Assembly: GCA_910587175.1 (NCBI GenBank)
Contig: CAJULH010000022.1
Span: 1-30,916 of the forward strand
Source: Candidatus Gastranaerophilales bacterium
Lineage (GTDB): Bacteria > Cyanobacteriota > Vampirovibrionia > Gastranaerophilales > Gastranaerophilaceae
DNA: 30,916 bases
Reading direction: 5' to 3'
Part shown: positions 24,851-30,916 of the stretch, one piece after another
Numbering within the stretch: position 1 is the stretch's first letter
How the letters are laid out: every line of letters begins with the position of its first letter
Translations under genes and position numbers: made by a program
The notes under the pieces: model-generated
Databases searched by the model: none
The model's input: only the letters and a program-made list of their open reading frames with translations
What the model was told of the DNA's origin: nothing

Positions 24851-25792
24851 TTATTTCATAATCGTTGCAAGTATTGCCATTTGAGCATACATTCTGTTTT
24901 CTGCTTCATCAAATATAGCTTTTTGGTACTTTTCAAATACATCTTTGGTTATTTCTTCTCCTTTATGCGCGGGAAGACAGTGAAGTATTATGGCATTTTT
25001 ATTTGTATGCTTCATTAGCTCTTCATTTATTTGGTAGTTTTTAAATATTTCTTTCCTTTTTTCGTATTCGGCTTCTTGCCCCATACTCGTCCATACATCC
25101 GTATAAAAAGCATTCACCCCTTTTGCAGCCTCTATCGGATCTTGAAGTATTTCAATATGAGAACCGGATTTTTGTGCAATTTTTTTTGCTATATCAGACA
25201 CATTTTTGTCAGGTTCATAGCCAAGCGGGGTTGCAACCGATATATCAATACCAAGTATGGAACAGGCAGTCATAAGGCTGTTAACTACATTGTTTCCATC
25301 TCCGACGTATGCTATTTTAAGCCCTTTAAGTGTATTAAAAGTTTCTTTAAGGGTTAATAAATCTGCCATAATTTGACACGGATGCGATAAATCAGTAAGT
25401 GCATTTACAACAGGAATTGATGAATATTTTGCAAAAAGTTCAACATCATTGTGTGCAAATGTTCTGATTGTTACTCCGTCGGCATATTTTGAAATCACTC
25501 TTGCTGTATCTTCTATGCTTTCTCTTTTTCCCAAAATAATTTCATCTTGTTTAATAACAGACGTCTCACCGCCAAGTTTTTTCATACCGATTTCAAAACT
25601 TAGCCTTGTTCTAAGACTTGGTTTTGAAAAATACATAACAAGGTTTTTATTTTTTAATATATCAAGATTCTTTTTTCCTTTGGTCTTCTTTTTAAGTTTA
25701 GCAGCAAAGTCTAAAAGTCCCAGAAGTTCATCCTTTGTAAAATCTTCAAGATTAATAAAATTTTTTCCTTTTAAATTTTTTAATATTCCCAT
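24851..25792 (-). CDS. argF: ornithine carbamoyltransferase
   Basis: ArgF transfers the carbamoyl group to ornithine, making citrulline. At 313 aa the size is normal. The phosphate loop reads SKPSLRTR (56-63), with Leu60 where many enzymes have Thr (STRTR). This SLRTR variant occurs in other bacterial ornithine transcarbamylases. LSHPCQ (135-140) is the carbamoyl-phosphate site. DVWTSMG (232-238) is the ornithine loop that sets it apart from aspartate and acetylornithine transcarbamylases. HCLPAHKGEEI (271-281) holds the catalytic Cys272. It is the first gene of the arg operon. AGGAG about 8 nt upstream supports the ATG, and a 34-nt gap separates the start from the base of the attenuator terminator. 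Catabolic use is unlikely in this context. Confidence 0.96.
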   Translation of the reverse strand: MGILKNLKGKNFINLEDFTKDELLGLLDFAAKLKKKTKGKKNLDILKNKNLVMYFSKPSLRTRLSFEIGMKKLGGETSVIKQDEIILGKRESIEDTARVISKYADGVTIRTFAHNDVELFAKYSSIPVVNALTDLSHPCQIMADLLTLKETFNTLKGLKIAYVGDGNNVVNSLMTACSILGIDISVATPLGYEPDKNVSDIAKKIAQKSGSHIEILQDPIEAAKGVNAFYTDVWTSMGQEAEYEKRKEIFKNYQINEELMKHTNKNAIILHCLPAHKGEEITKDVFEKYQKAIFDEAENRMYAQMAILATIMK

Positions 25793-25821
25793 TCATATTC
25801 TCCTTTAAAATTAACTATCAA

Positions 25822-25866
25822 ATAAAAAAGCACCTTGTCTGCTATTTTGGCTGAACAAGGTGCTTT
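25822..25866 (-). terminator. intrinsic terminator inside the arg operon leader (attenuator)
   Basis: On the transcribed strand AAAGCACCTTGT (25866-25855) pairs perfectly with ACAAGGTGCTTT (25838-25827) over 12 bp with a 16-nt loop, then a run of six T in all and TATTT. It lies between the leader ORF and argF, where a constitutive terminator would silence the operon, so conditional read-through is expected. Confidence 0.9.
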
Positions 25867-25949
25867 AAAATTATATTTATTCTACTTTAACGCAAACCAA
25901 ATCAGACCCTAATTCGGTCCTGACGTCGTACTTGGCTTACTGTTAAAGT
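25862..25949 (-). promoter_or_regulatory. alternative pairing segments of the arg attenuator
   Basis: Segment 1, ACTTTAAC (25949-25942, leader codons 5-7), can pair perfectly with GTTAAAGT in segment 2 (25891-25884). Segment 2, extended as GCGTTAAAG (25893-25885), can instead pair with segment 3, TTTTAAAGC (25870-25862). That pairing has seven Watson-Crick pairs, one G-U and one mismatch, with a loop of about 14 nt, and it takes up the base of the terminator's 5' arm. Segment 2 starts 8 nt after the leader stop codon, inside the footprint of a ribosome paused there. This is the trp-type 1:2 / 2:3 / 3:4 logic, worked out by hand without energy calculation. Confidence 0.5.
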
Positions 25950-25961
25950 TTGGTATTTCAA
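25902..25961 (-). CDS. arginine-codon-rich leader peptide of the arg operon
   Basis: A TTG-started frame of 19 codons encodes MKYQTLTVSQVRRQDRIRV and stops at TGA (25904-25902). Four of the 19 codons are Arg (CGA, CGT, CGA, AGG), all in the last nine positions and two adjacent. AAGGA lies about 8 nt before the TTG, a good ribosome site. The ORF lies about 20 nt downstream of the predicted transcription start and 36 nt before the terminator stem. Ribosome stalling at the Arg codons when charged tRNA-Arg is scarce would favour read-through into argF. The peptide could alternatively act as an arginine-sensing arrest peptide. The argB gene in the same operon also uses TTG. No protein-level evidence is possible here. 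Confidence 0.7.
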   Translation of the reverse strand: MKYQTLTVSQVRRQDRIRV

Positions 25962-25990
25962 TTTTTGTATCCTTTTAAATTTCTTAAATT

Positions 25991-26019
25991 AGTATAAAGT
26001 TTTTTTCAAAATATTGCAA
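25991..26019 (-). promoter_or_regulatory. promoter of the arginine operon
   Basis: On the minus strand TTGCAA (26019-26014), a 17-bp spacer and TATACT (25996-25991) form a good sigma-70-type promoter. Transcription would begin near 25984, giving a leader RNA of about 190 nt before argF. No ARG-box-like palindrome was recognised. Confidence 0.75.
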
Positions 26020-26154
26020 GTGTTAGATTTACAATTTTTAACAGTGATGTAAAATCAACACAAAATAGATGCTTTTTGGCATTTCTTTTTTATTATTTTT
26101 GCTGTAAACATTCTAACCGTTTAAAATATTAAAATTAAGCCTTACTGTTCTTAA

Positions 26155-26184
26155 TTTCACCACAAGATTGTACTGTGATATAAT
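26155..26184 (+). promoter_or_regulatory. extended -10 promoter predicting a leaderless mRNA
   Basis: TATAAT (26179-26184) preceded by TGA makes an extended -10 element, with TTTCAC (26155-26160) as a weak -35 at 18 bp. The expected start near 26191 leaves about 3 nt before the ATG at 26194, and no Shine-Dalgarno sequence is present. Confidence 0.65.
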
Positions 26185-26193
26185 TAAATCACT

Positions 26194-27060
26194 ATGAATA
26201 GCTTGATATTTAATTCTGACGATTTTGGACTTAGCGAAGAATCAAACCTTGCCATTATGGAAGGCTACACAAAAGGTGTACTCACATCTACCTGTATTGT
26301 GTCAAACGGTAATTCTTACGAACATGGGGTAAAAGAAATTTTGCCCGCTATACCGAATATCGGAAAAGGTGTACATTTAAATATTATCGAAGGAAAAAGT
26401 CTCACCAATCCGGAACTGCTCACAGATTCCACAGGCTGTTTTAGCAAAGATTTTCCATATTTTTTCTATAATGCAAATAATAAAAAATTGTTAAATCAAA
26501 TAGAAAAGGAATTTCGCGCACAAATTGAAAAACTTTTGGCTGATGTTGAAGTTGATCATATAAATTCCCATGTGCACACCCATGCAATTCCTGCACTTTT
26601 TAATTTAACCCTTAAACTTTGCCTTGAATATAAAATCAAAAACATAAGAACCCAATATGAAAAACCATATTTTGTACCCAGATTTAATAAAATAATAAAT
26701 AGAAAATACCCTGTAAACCTCGTAAAAAGAGAGCTTTTAAATACGCTAAGCCGTGTGAACAAAAAAACCGTTAATGATTTAAATTCAAAGTCTGAAAATA
26801 AAAAAATAAATACAAATGATTATATTATAGGTGTAAATTTTACTGGCTATATGGATAAAGATACAATCCTTTTTGGGTTAAATGCATTAAAAAATGTTAA
26901 AAACAAAACAGTTGAAATCATCGTCCATCCGAAAAATTTTAAAAATAACAAAAATAATTTAAACTATATAGAATTTCTTACTATAATAGAGCCTGAACTC
27001 AAAAATGACATCCAAAAAGCAGGTTTTGAACTTATAAATTATAAAAATATAGATAAATAA
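26194..27060 (+). CDS. YdjC/ChbG/HpnK-family carbohydrate deacetylase
   Basis: This family removes acetyl groups from N-acetylated sugars (ChbG on chito-oligosaccharides, HpnK on hopanoid glucosamine). The 288-aa protein shows NSDDFGLS (7-14) with metal-binding Asp9/Asp10, GVHLNI (59-64) with His61, DHINSHVHTH (121-130) with the metal His cluster, and EIIVHP near residue 240. There is no signal peptide, so it is likely cytoplasmic. The specific substrate cannot be read from sequence, and no hopanoid or chitobiose genes are nearby. The ATG at 26194 gives the NSDDFG motif its usual distance from the N-terminus. No ribosome site is present, and the promoter position suggests a leaderless transcript. 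Confidence 0.85.
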   Translation: MNSLIFNSDDFGLSEESNLAIMEGYTKGVLTSTCIVSNGNSYEHGVKEILPAIPNIGKGVHLNIIEGKSLTNPELLTDSTGCFSKDFPYFFYNANNKKLLNQIEKEFRAQIEKLLADVEVDHINSHVHTHAIPALFNLTLKLCLEYKIKNIRTQYEKPYFVPRFNKIINRKYPVNLVKRELLNTLSRVNKKTVNDLNSKSENKKINTNDYIIGVNFTGYMDKDTILFGLNALKNVKNKTVEIIVHPKNFKNNKNNLNYIEFLTIIEPELKNDIQKAGFELINYKNIDK

Positions 27061-27112
27061 AAGCACAATATTTCAGATGAAAATGGCTCTTTGGCGTTAT
27101 TTTTGTTATTTT

Positions 27113-27141
27113 TTGGCACAATAGGTATATTTTAATATAAA
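27113..27141 (+). promoter_or_regulatory. promoter of the two-component operon, predicting a leaderless mRNA
   Basis: TTGGCA (27113-27118), a 17-bp spacer and TATAAA (27136-27141) place the transcription start at about 27148. The kinase ATG is at 27150 and no Shine-Dalgarno sequence precedes it. Confidence 0.65.
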
Positions 27142-27149
27142 ATATTATT

Positions 27150-28757
27150 ATGGTTAAATTTGCAAAATATCTGTTTCTTATTTTTACTGTCTCCCTTATA
27201 CTGCCCTTACTTTGCCTTTTTATTTATTCAAACAGGCAAATAACAAAAATGGAACTTGACGCTTCAAGACACATTCTGGATTCAATTTCAAGAGAGACAA
27301 GCTATAATATTGAAAATTATCTTAAAATTGAAACCGTAAATGCTATGAAAAAACTTTATTTGCCAAAAATGGATAAAGTATCGAAAAATGAAATAGCAAA
27401 AATCTTTCCTGATGCAAAAGTGGAATTCTTAACCGATTTTCCGGATGAAATAACATATTATTATAAAATTGATAATATTCCAAAACTGTACAGTGTTTCC
27501 ATAATTCCTTTTTTGGAAGAGGAAATAAAAGGAATAAAAATTACAAAAGAAGTGACCACAGATAAACTAAGACAAACAGGACCTTATTATTTAGAGCTCT
27601 ATGCTGGAGACACAATACGAAAAGAAAATCTCATAGGCTATTCAAATCCTGATAAAATTCCAAAAAGCATCTCCGGATTTAAAAAAATAAAACACCTTCC
27701 GCTTGGAATACCAAAAGACAATAATATATCGTATAAAGTTTTTACATTCGACAAAAAATATGCAAAAGATAAAATTACTGTTTTAATTAAGACAAGCTGG
27801 CATATTCCGCCTGCAAACCCGTATGAAAGACGTGCAGTGCTTTTTATAATTATTGCAGGAATACTTTTAAGTTTCTTTATTGCAAGGTATATAAATATTA
27901 ATTTTATAAACCCGTTTATAAAACTTTCCGCTGCATCTAAAAGAGTAAAATCCGGAGATTTAAACCTTATTTTAAAAACAGGCGTAAAACAAAAAACCGT
28001 ACAGGAAACCTGCAACAACTTTAATGATATGGTAAAAGGTTTAAAGGAAAAAGAAGAATTAAGATCCGGTTTTATAAGAAACCTGACCCATGACTTAAGA
28101 ACTCCTCTGGTGGCACAAGAGCGTGCGCTATCTTTAATTTCAAATAAATTTAAAGAACTAAACTTAAAAGAAGAGATGGAGCTTTCAAAAAGTCTGGAGA
28201 AAAACACAAGTCATCTTTTAAGGATGGTAAATTTAATATTGGAATCTTACCAGTTTAATTTAAAAAAAGAAGATTTAAACTTTGAAACCACAGATTTAGC
28301 ACAGCTTATAAATGACAGCTTTATAAAAATAAAGCCTCTTGCAGATGAAAAAAATATAGCTCTTCTAAATACTATAAGCGAAGGTAAAATTCATATTACA
28401 ACCGACAAAACCTGCATAGAGCGAATTATTATAAATCTTGCCGCAAATTCTATTGATAATTTAAAGAAGAATGGTGAAATAAAAATTTCAGCATACCAAA
28501 ACGACAATGAATGTAAGGTGTTTGTAAAAGACAATGGAAATGGTATTTCAAATGAAGATATGGAGCATATTTTTGACAGATACTACAGTTCTAAATCATA
28601 CAACAGAAAACTTGGCTCCGGACTTGGTCTTGACGTCTGCAAAAAATTAACTGAACTTTTGGGCGGAAGAATAGAAATTGAAAGCGAAATCGACAAGTAT
28701 ACAAAATTTACATTAACACTGCCAAACATAAAACAGCACAAGGAAAATAAACAATGA
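27150..28757 (+). CDS. membrane sensor histidine kinase (HisKA type)
   Basis: This 535-aa kinase has a first membrane segment at about 7-26, an extracytoplasmic sensor region (about 28-225) with no family I recognise, and a second membrane segment at about 228-247. A HAMP-like linker (about 250-300) follows. The phospho-acceptor box is FIRNLTHDLRTPL with His314. The ATPase domain has the N box (IIINLAANSIDNL, Asn433), the G1 box VKDNGNGIS (459-467), an F box (IFDRYYSS) and a G2 box LGSGLGL (488-494). The H-box is of the HisKA (HPK1-like) class. The stop overlaps the start of the regulator gene by 4 nt (ATGA), so they form a pair. The signal sensed is unknown. The ATG at 27150 gives the expected N-terminal membrane helix. 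Confidence 0.93.
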   Translation: MVKFAKYLFLIFTVSLILPLLCLFIYSNRQITKMELDASRHILDSISRETSYNIENYLKIETVNAMKKLYLPKMDKVSKNEIAKIFPDAKVEFLTDFPDEITYYYKIDNIPKLYSVSIIPFLEEEIKGIKITKEVTTDKLRQTGPYYLELYAGDTIRKENLIGYSNPDKIPKSISGFKKIKHLPLGIPKDNNISYKVFTFDKKYAKDKITVLIKTSWHIPPANPYERRAVLFIIIAGILLSFFIARYININFINPFIKLSAASKRVKSGDLNLILKTGVKQKTVQETCNNFNDMVKGLKEKEELRSGFIRNLTHDLRTPLVAQERALSLISNKFKELNLKEEMELSKSLEKNTSHLLRMVNLILESYQFNLKKEDLNFETTDLAQLINDSFIKIKPLADEKNIALLNTISEGKIHITTDKTCIERIIINLAANSIDNLKKNGEIKISAYQNDNECKVFVKDNGNGISNEDMEHIFDRYYSSKSYNRKLGSGLGLDVCKKLTELLGGRIEIESEIDKYTKFTLTLPNIKQHKENKQ

Positions 28758-29404
28758 AAATTAAGGTAATCCTCGTTGAAGACCACGAACTGACAAGAAA
28801 AGGAATATTATACGGGCTAAAGCCTTATCAGGAAATTGAAATCATGGGCGAATTTGAAGATGGCAAACAAGCAGTTGATTTCATACGCAGTAATACACCA
28901 AATGTGGTTTTAATGGATATTGCAATGCCTGTTTTAAATGGAATAGAGGCATCCAAAAGAATTAAAGCCATAAATCCTGATATTAAAATAATTATGCTGA
29001 CATCCATAGATGAAAAAGAAACTGTTCTTCAGGCTTTTAATTCCGGCGCAAATGCTTATGCTATGAAAAATATCACTGTGGATAAGCTTGTTAATGTAAT
29101 AAAAATGGTATTAAACGGAGAAGTTTGGATAGCGCCGCACATTGCAAACTATATTTTGGATGTACTTTCAGGAATGGCGCCGGTCAACGAAGCAACAAAA
29201 TCATCGCACGATTTCAACCTTACAAACAGAGAAAAAGAAATTCTAGCCCTGATAGCAAAAGGTATGAATAATAAAGACATTGCAAACAAACTGGTTATAT
29301 CATTGTATACCGTAAAAAACCATGTAAAAAACATAATTCAAAAGCTTGCAGTAGAAGATAGAACACAAGCTGCAATTTTAGCATTAACAGAGAATATAGT
29401 ATAA
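28754..29404 (+). CDS. NarL/LuxR-type response regulator
   Basis: This 216-aa transcription regulator has a receiver domain (1-120) with the acidic pocket Glu9-Asp10, the phosphorylation site Asp55 in VVLMDIAMPVLNG, Thr83 in IIMLTS, and Lys105 in AYAMKNI. A linker leads to a LuxR-type helix-turn-helix (about 153-212): LTNREKEILALIAKGMNNKDIANKL and then LYTVKNHVKNI, the recognition helix. It is encoded with the upstream kinase, overlapping it by 4 nt. NarL-type regulators usually pair with HisKA_3 kinases, so a HisKA partner is less common. The stop at 29404 lies only 4 nt from the 3' end of the convergent tRNA-Lys gene. Confidence 0.94.
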   Translation: MKIKVILVEDHELTRKGILYGLKPYQEIEIMGEFEDGKQAVDFIRSNTPNVVLMDIAMPVLNGIEASKRIKAINPDIKIIMLTSIDEKETVLQAFNSGANAYAMKNITVDKLVNVIKMVLNGEVWIAPHIANYILDVLSGMAPVNEATKSSHDFNLTNREKEILALIAKGMNNKDIANKLVISLYTVKNHVKNIIQKLAVEDRTQAAILALTENIV

Positions 29405-29408
29405 AAAA

Positions 29409-29481
29409 TGGGCGGGGTGGGACTCGAACCCACGACCAAAAGATTAAGAGTCTCCTGCGCTACCAACTGCGCTACACGCCC
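29409..29481 (-). tRNA. tRNA-Lys (CTT) with U6-C67 mismatch
   Basis: The minus strand gives a 73-nt tRNA. The D-stem is GCGC/GCGC, and the anticodon stem GGAGA/TCTTT encloses CTCTTAA, giving anticodon CTT, which reads AAG. The T-arm is GTGGG-TTCGAGT-CCCAC and the discriminator is A. The acceptor strands GGGCGTG and CCCGCCC pair except at position 6 (U opposite C67). CCA is not encoded. It is convergent with the response regulator gene. Confidence 0.93.
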
Positions 29482-29568
29482 AAATTATAATTATCAAACT
29501 TGCGCCACCCTTCTCCTTTAAAAGTGGTATTTAGCCGCTTTTGCTGTCAGCAGAGTGTTACACGCCCA
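29473..29568 (-). repeat. second copy of the tRNA-Lys 5' end
   Basis: TACACGCCCA at 29473-29482, the start of tRNA-Lys read from the other strand, recurs at 29559-29568, and the match extends to 11 of 12. The copies are 86 bp apart. The sequence between them does not fold as a tRNA. Confidence 0.5.
29520..29542 (+). terminator. possible terminator of the two-component operon
   Basis: AAAAGTGG (29520-29527) pairs with CCGCTTTT (29535-29542) with one G-U and a 7-nt loop. It is the first plausible stop signal downstream of the response regulator, which would mean transcription across the tRNA-Lys gene in antisense. The T-run is inside the stem, so strength is uncertain. Confidence 0.35.
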
Positions 29569-29631
29569 TGATACACCTGATGTGCAAGACAATTTTATCA
29601 CATCAAAATATATTTTCAAACAATTTTTTTT

Positions 29632-29670
29632 AAAATAAGCCACGCCTTCTTAAAAAGACGGGCTTATTTT
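29632..29670 (-). terminator. terminator after the exported hydrolase
   Basis: AAAATAAGCC (29632-29641) and GGCTTATTTT (29661-29670) form a perfect 10-bp stem 25 nt beyond the hydrolase stop codon. The loop contains further partial pairing. Confidence 0.7.
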
Positions 29671-29695
29671 GTTCACAGAATGCGCCGTTTATTCG

Positions 29696-30730
29696 TTATT
29701 TTAAATATTCTTTCAGAAACTCCTCAATTTTATCAAAAGGGATTTTTTCAAGGTTATCATATAAATCAACATGATTAGCATTTTCAATAATTAAAAGTTT
29801 TTTATTTTCACCCTTTAATTTTTTGAATGCATCCTCCGAAAAGTATCTGCTATGAGCATTTTCACCATGGATAACAAGAACCGCATTTTGAATTTCGTCA
29901 CTTCTCATTAAAATAGGCATATTTATAAAAGAAAGAGAGGATGTTAAATTCCAGTTTCCATTTGAATTTATCGAACGTTTATGAAATCCGCGCGGAGTCT
30001 TATAATATCCAAAATAATCTTTTATAAACTGAGGTTCGTTACCCGTGAGCGTTTCAGGAAGCCCCGGCGCTTTTGCATATGTGCCGTTTTTAAAATCTTC
30101 CGTTCTTTGTTTATTTAAGGTTTCTTTTAGCTCATAACGCGCCTTTTCATCCATTGAATCATTGTAACCCCTAGCATTAACTCTTGTCATATCATACATT
30201 GTAGATGCTACAGCAGCCTTAATTCTGGTATCCATAGCAGCAGCATTTATTGCAAAGCCACCAAACCCGCATATGCCAAGAATTCCTATTTTTTCAGGGT
30301 CAACATAATTAAGATTACTTAAATAATCAACCGCAGCGCTAAAATCTTCCGTATTAATATCCGGCGATGCCACGTGGCGTGGGGTTCCGCCGCTTTCCCC
30401 TGTATAGGAAGGATCAAAAGCAAGAGTTACAAAACCTCTTTCGGCAAGAGTTTGTGCATAAAGCCCGGATGCCTGTTCTTTAACCGCACCAAACGGTCCG
30501 GATATTGCGACAGCTGAAAGTTTTCCTTTTTCTAAAGTTTTTGGAGTATATAAATCTCCAACAAGTTCAATTCCATAACGATTTTTAAAACTTACTTTTT
30601 CGACATTAATTTTTTCGCTTTTTTTAAAAGTTTTATCCCATTTTTCCGTGTTTGTGTTTTTAGCTTCCGCCATAAGATTGCCTCCTATAATCAATAATAA
30701 AAATGCACTGATAATTAAACTTAATTTCAT
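29696..30730 (-). CDS. exported alpha/beta hydrolase with Cys nucleophile (dienelactone-hydrolase-like)
   Basis: This 344-aa protein starts with a signal peptide: a hydrophobic core LSLIISAFLLLIIGG, then a likely cleavage after AEA near residue 23. The body is an alpha/beta hydrolase of the DLH/YcjY-like group. The nucleophile elbow is GICGFGG (152-158), with Cys154 where most hydrolases have Ser, as in dienelactone hydrolase. AFDPSYTGESGG (104-115) is the typical strand and loop after the oxyanion side. The acid residue lies in the GENAHSRYFSEDA region and the catalytic His in IENANHVDLYD. The substrate is unknown, and ester or lactone hydrolysis is the family role. It has AGAGG upstream of the ATG and a MerR-type promoter about 100 nt further up, so it is probably induced by a toxic or reactive compound. 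Confidence 0.85.
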   Translation of the reverse strand: MKLSLIISAFLLLIIGGNLMAEAKNTNTEKWDKTFKKSEKINVEKVSFKNRYGIELVGDLYTPKTLEKGKLSAVAISGPFGAVKEQASGLYAQTLAERGFVTLAFDPSYTGESGGTPRHVASPDINTEDFSAAVDYLSNLNYVDPEKIGILGICGFGGFAINAAAMDTRIKAAVASTMYDMTRVNARGYNDSMDEKARYELKETLNKQRTEDFKNGTYAKAPGLPETLTGNEPQFIKDYFGYYKTPRGFHKRSINSNGNWNLTSSLSFINMPILMRSDEIQNAVLVIHGENAHSRYFSEDAFKKLKGENKKLLIIENANHVDLYDNLEKIPFDKIEEFLKEYLK

Positions 30731-30731
30731 A

Positions 30732-30806
30732 TTAATACCTCTTTAAAATCTTTCCGTATACACTTGCTGCATACATATTACATTTTCCATAATTAATATG
30801 GTTCAC
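30732..30806 (-). CDS. candidate 24-codon upstream ORF before the hydrolase
   Basis: A GTG-started frame (MNHINYGKCNMYAASVYGKI, then LKRY) ends with TAA one nt before the hydrolase ATG (TAATATG), a spacing suited to translational coupling. The purine run AAAGGGG is directly next to the GTG, too close for a good ribosome site, so translation is doubtful. Confidence 0.25.
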   Translation of the reverse strand: MNHINYGKCNMYAASVYGKILKRY

Positions 30807-30828
30807 CCCCTTTTTTTTGCATTAGTTA

Positions 30829-30859
30829 ATTATAATATTTAGAGTTAACTCCAAGTCAA
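30829..30859 (-). promoter_or_regulatory. MerR-type promoter with 19-bp spacer
   Basis: On the minus strand TTGACT (30859-30854) and TATAAT (30834-30829) are separated by 19 bp instead of 17. The spacer holds the palindrome GAGTTAACTC (30842-30851), extended to TTnGAGTTAACTCnAA. This is the standard layout of promoters activated by MerR-family regulators, which untwist the long spacer. The regulator is not in the window and may lie just beyond the right edge. Confidence 0.85.
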
Positions 30860-30916
30860 GCGCCTTACTGCATAAATTTTTATTTTCATTTTTTTTCAGG
30901 TATAATAAACAAACAG

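Noticed and set aside
25793..26019. T-box or arginine/guanidine riboswitch in the arg leader
   Set aside because: I see no T-box core or specifier-loop architecture and no recognised riboswitch core. The leader ORF with Arg codons explains the terminator better.
29482..29568. A second degenerate tRNA upstream of tRNA-Lys
   Set aside because: Only the first 10-12 nt match. No matching 3' acceptor strand, T-arm or anticodon arm can be found.

Overview
This is an AT-rich bacterial chromosomal window. It most likely comes from a non-photosynthetic relative of cyanobacteria, of the gut Gastranaerophilales (Melainabacteria/Vampirovibrionia) type. That placement is inference. It rests on a ClpC whose N-terminal repeats and LGF loop read like cyanobacterial ClpC, and on a run of large lineage-specific proteins with EF-hand-like N-termini and Ser/Thr/Pro-rich tails. 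No ribosomal RNA is present to settle it. No phage, transposase or CRISPR array was seen.

Layout. 1-1083: a truncated unknown gene and a small winged-helix regulator (both minus). 1104-2060: class II fructose-bisphosphate aldolase (minus). 2310-9305: four lineage-specific plus-strand proteins (959, 123, 513 and 617 aa) with EF-hand-like loops, a LysM-like region, TPS repeats and a long coiled coil, none with a visible signal peptide, separated by good intrinsic terminators. 9435-12425: rpiB and clpC, each with its own promoter. 12569-12991: a small unknown protein. 13089-13441: tRNA-Ser(GGA) and tRNA-Glu(CTC), each followed by a second copy of its own 3' end. 13538-26019 (minus): a nine-gene operon, argF-argG-argH-argC-argJ-argB-argD-carA-carB, led by a short arginine-codon-rich leader ORF and an intrinsic terminator. 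26194-29404 (plus): a YdjC/ChbG-type deacetylase and a histidine kinase/response regulator pair. 29409-29481: tRNA-Lys(CTT), minus. 29696-30730: an exported Cys-type alpha/beta hydrolase (minus) behind a MerR-type promoter with a 19-bp spacer.

How the parts work together. The arg operon encodes every step from glutamate to arginine. ArgJ recycles the acetyl group, ArgB is the likely feedback-controlled step, and CarAB supplies carbamoyl phosphate to ArgF. The leader upstream of argF has the layout of a ribosome-mediated attenuator: promoter, 19-codon ORF with four Arg codons, alternative pairing segments, then a terminator 34 nt before the argF start. This is the most interesting system in the window.

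Other points worth attention are the tRNA 3'-end duplications together with acceptor-stem mismatches in two tRNAs, two genes predicted to have leaderless mRNAs, and the signal-less EF-hand/LysM/TPS proteins.
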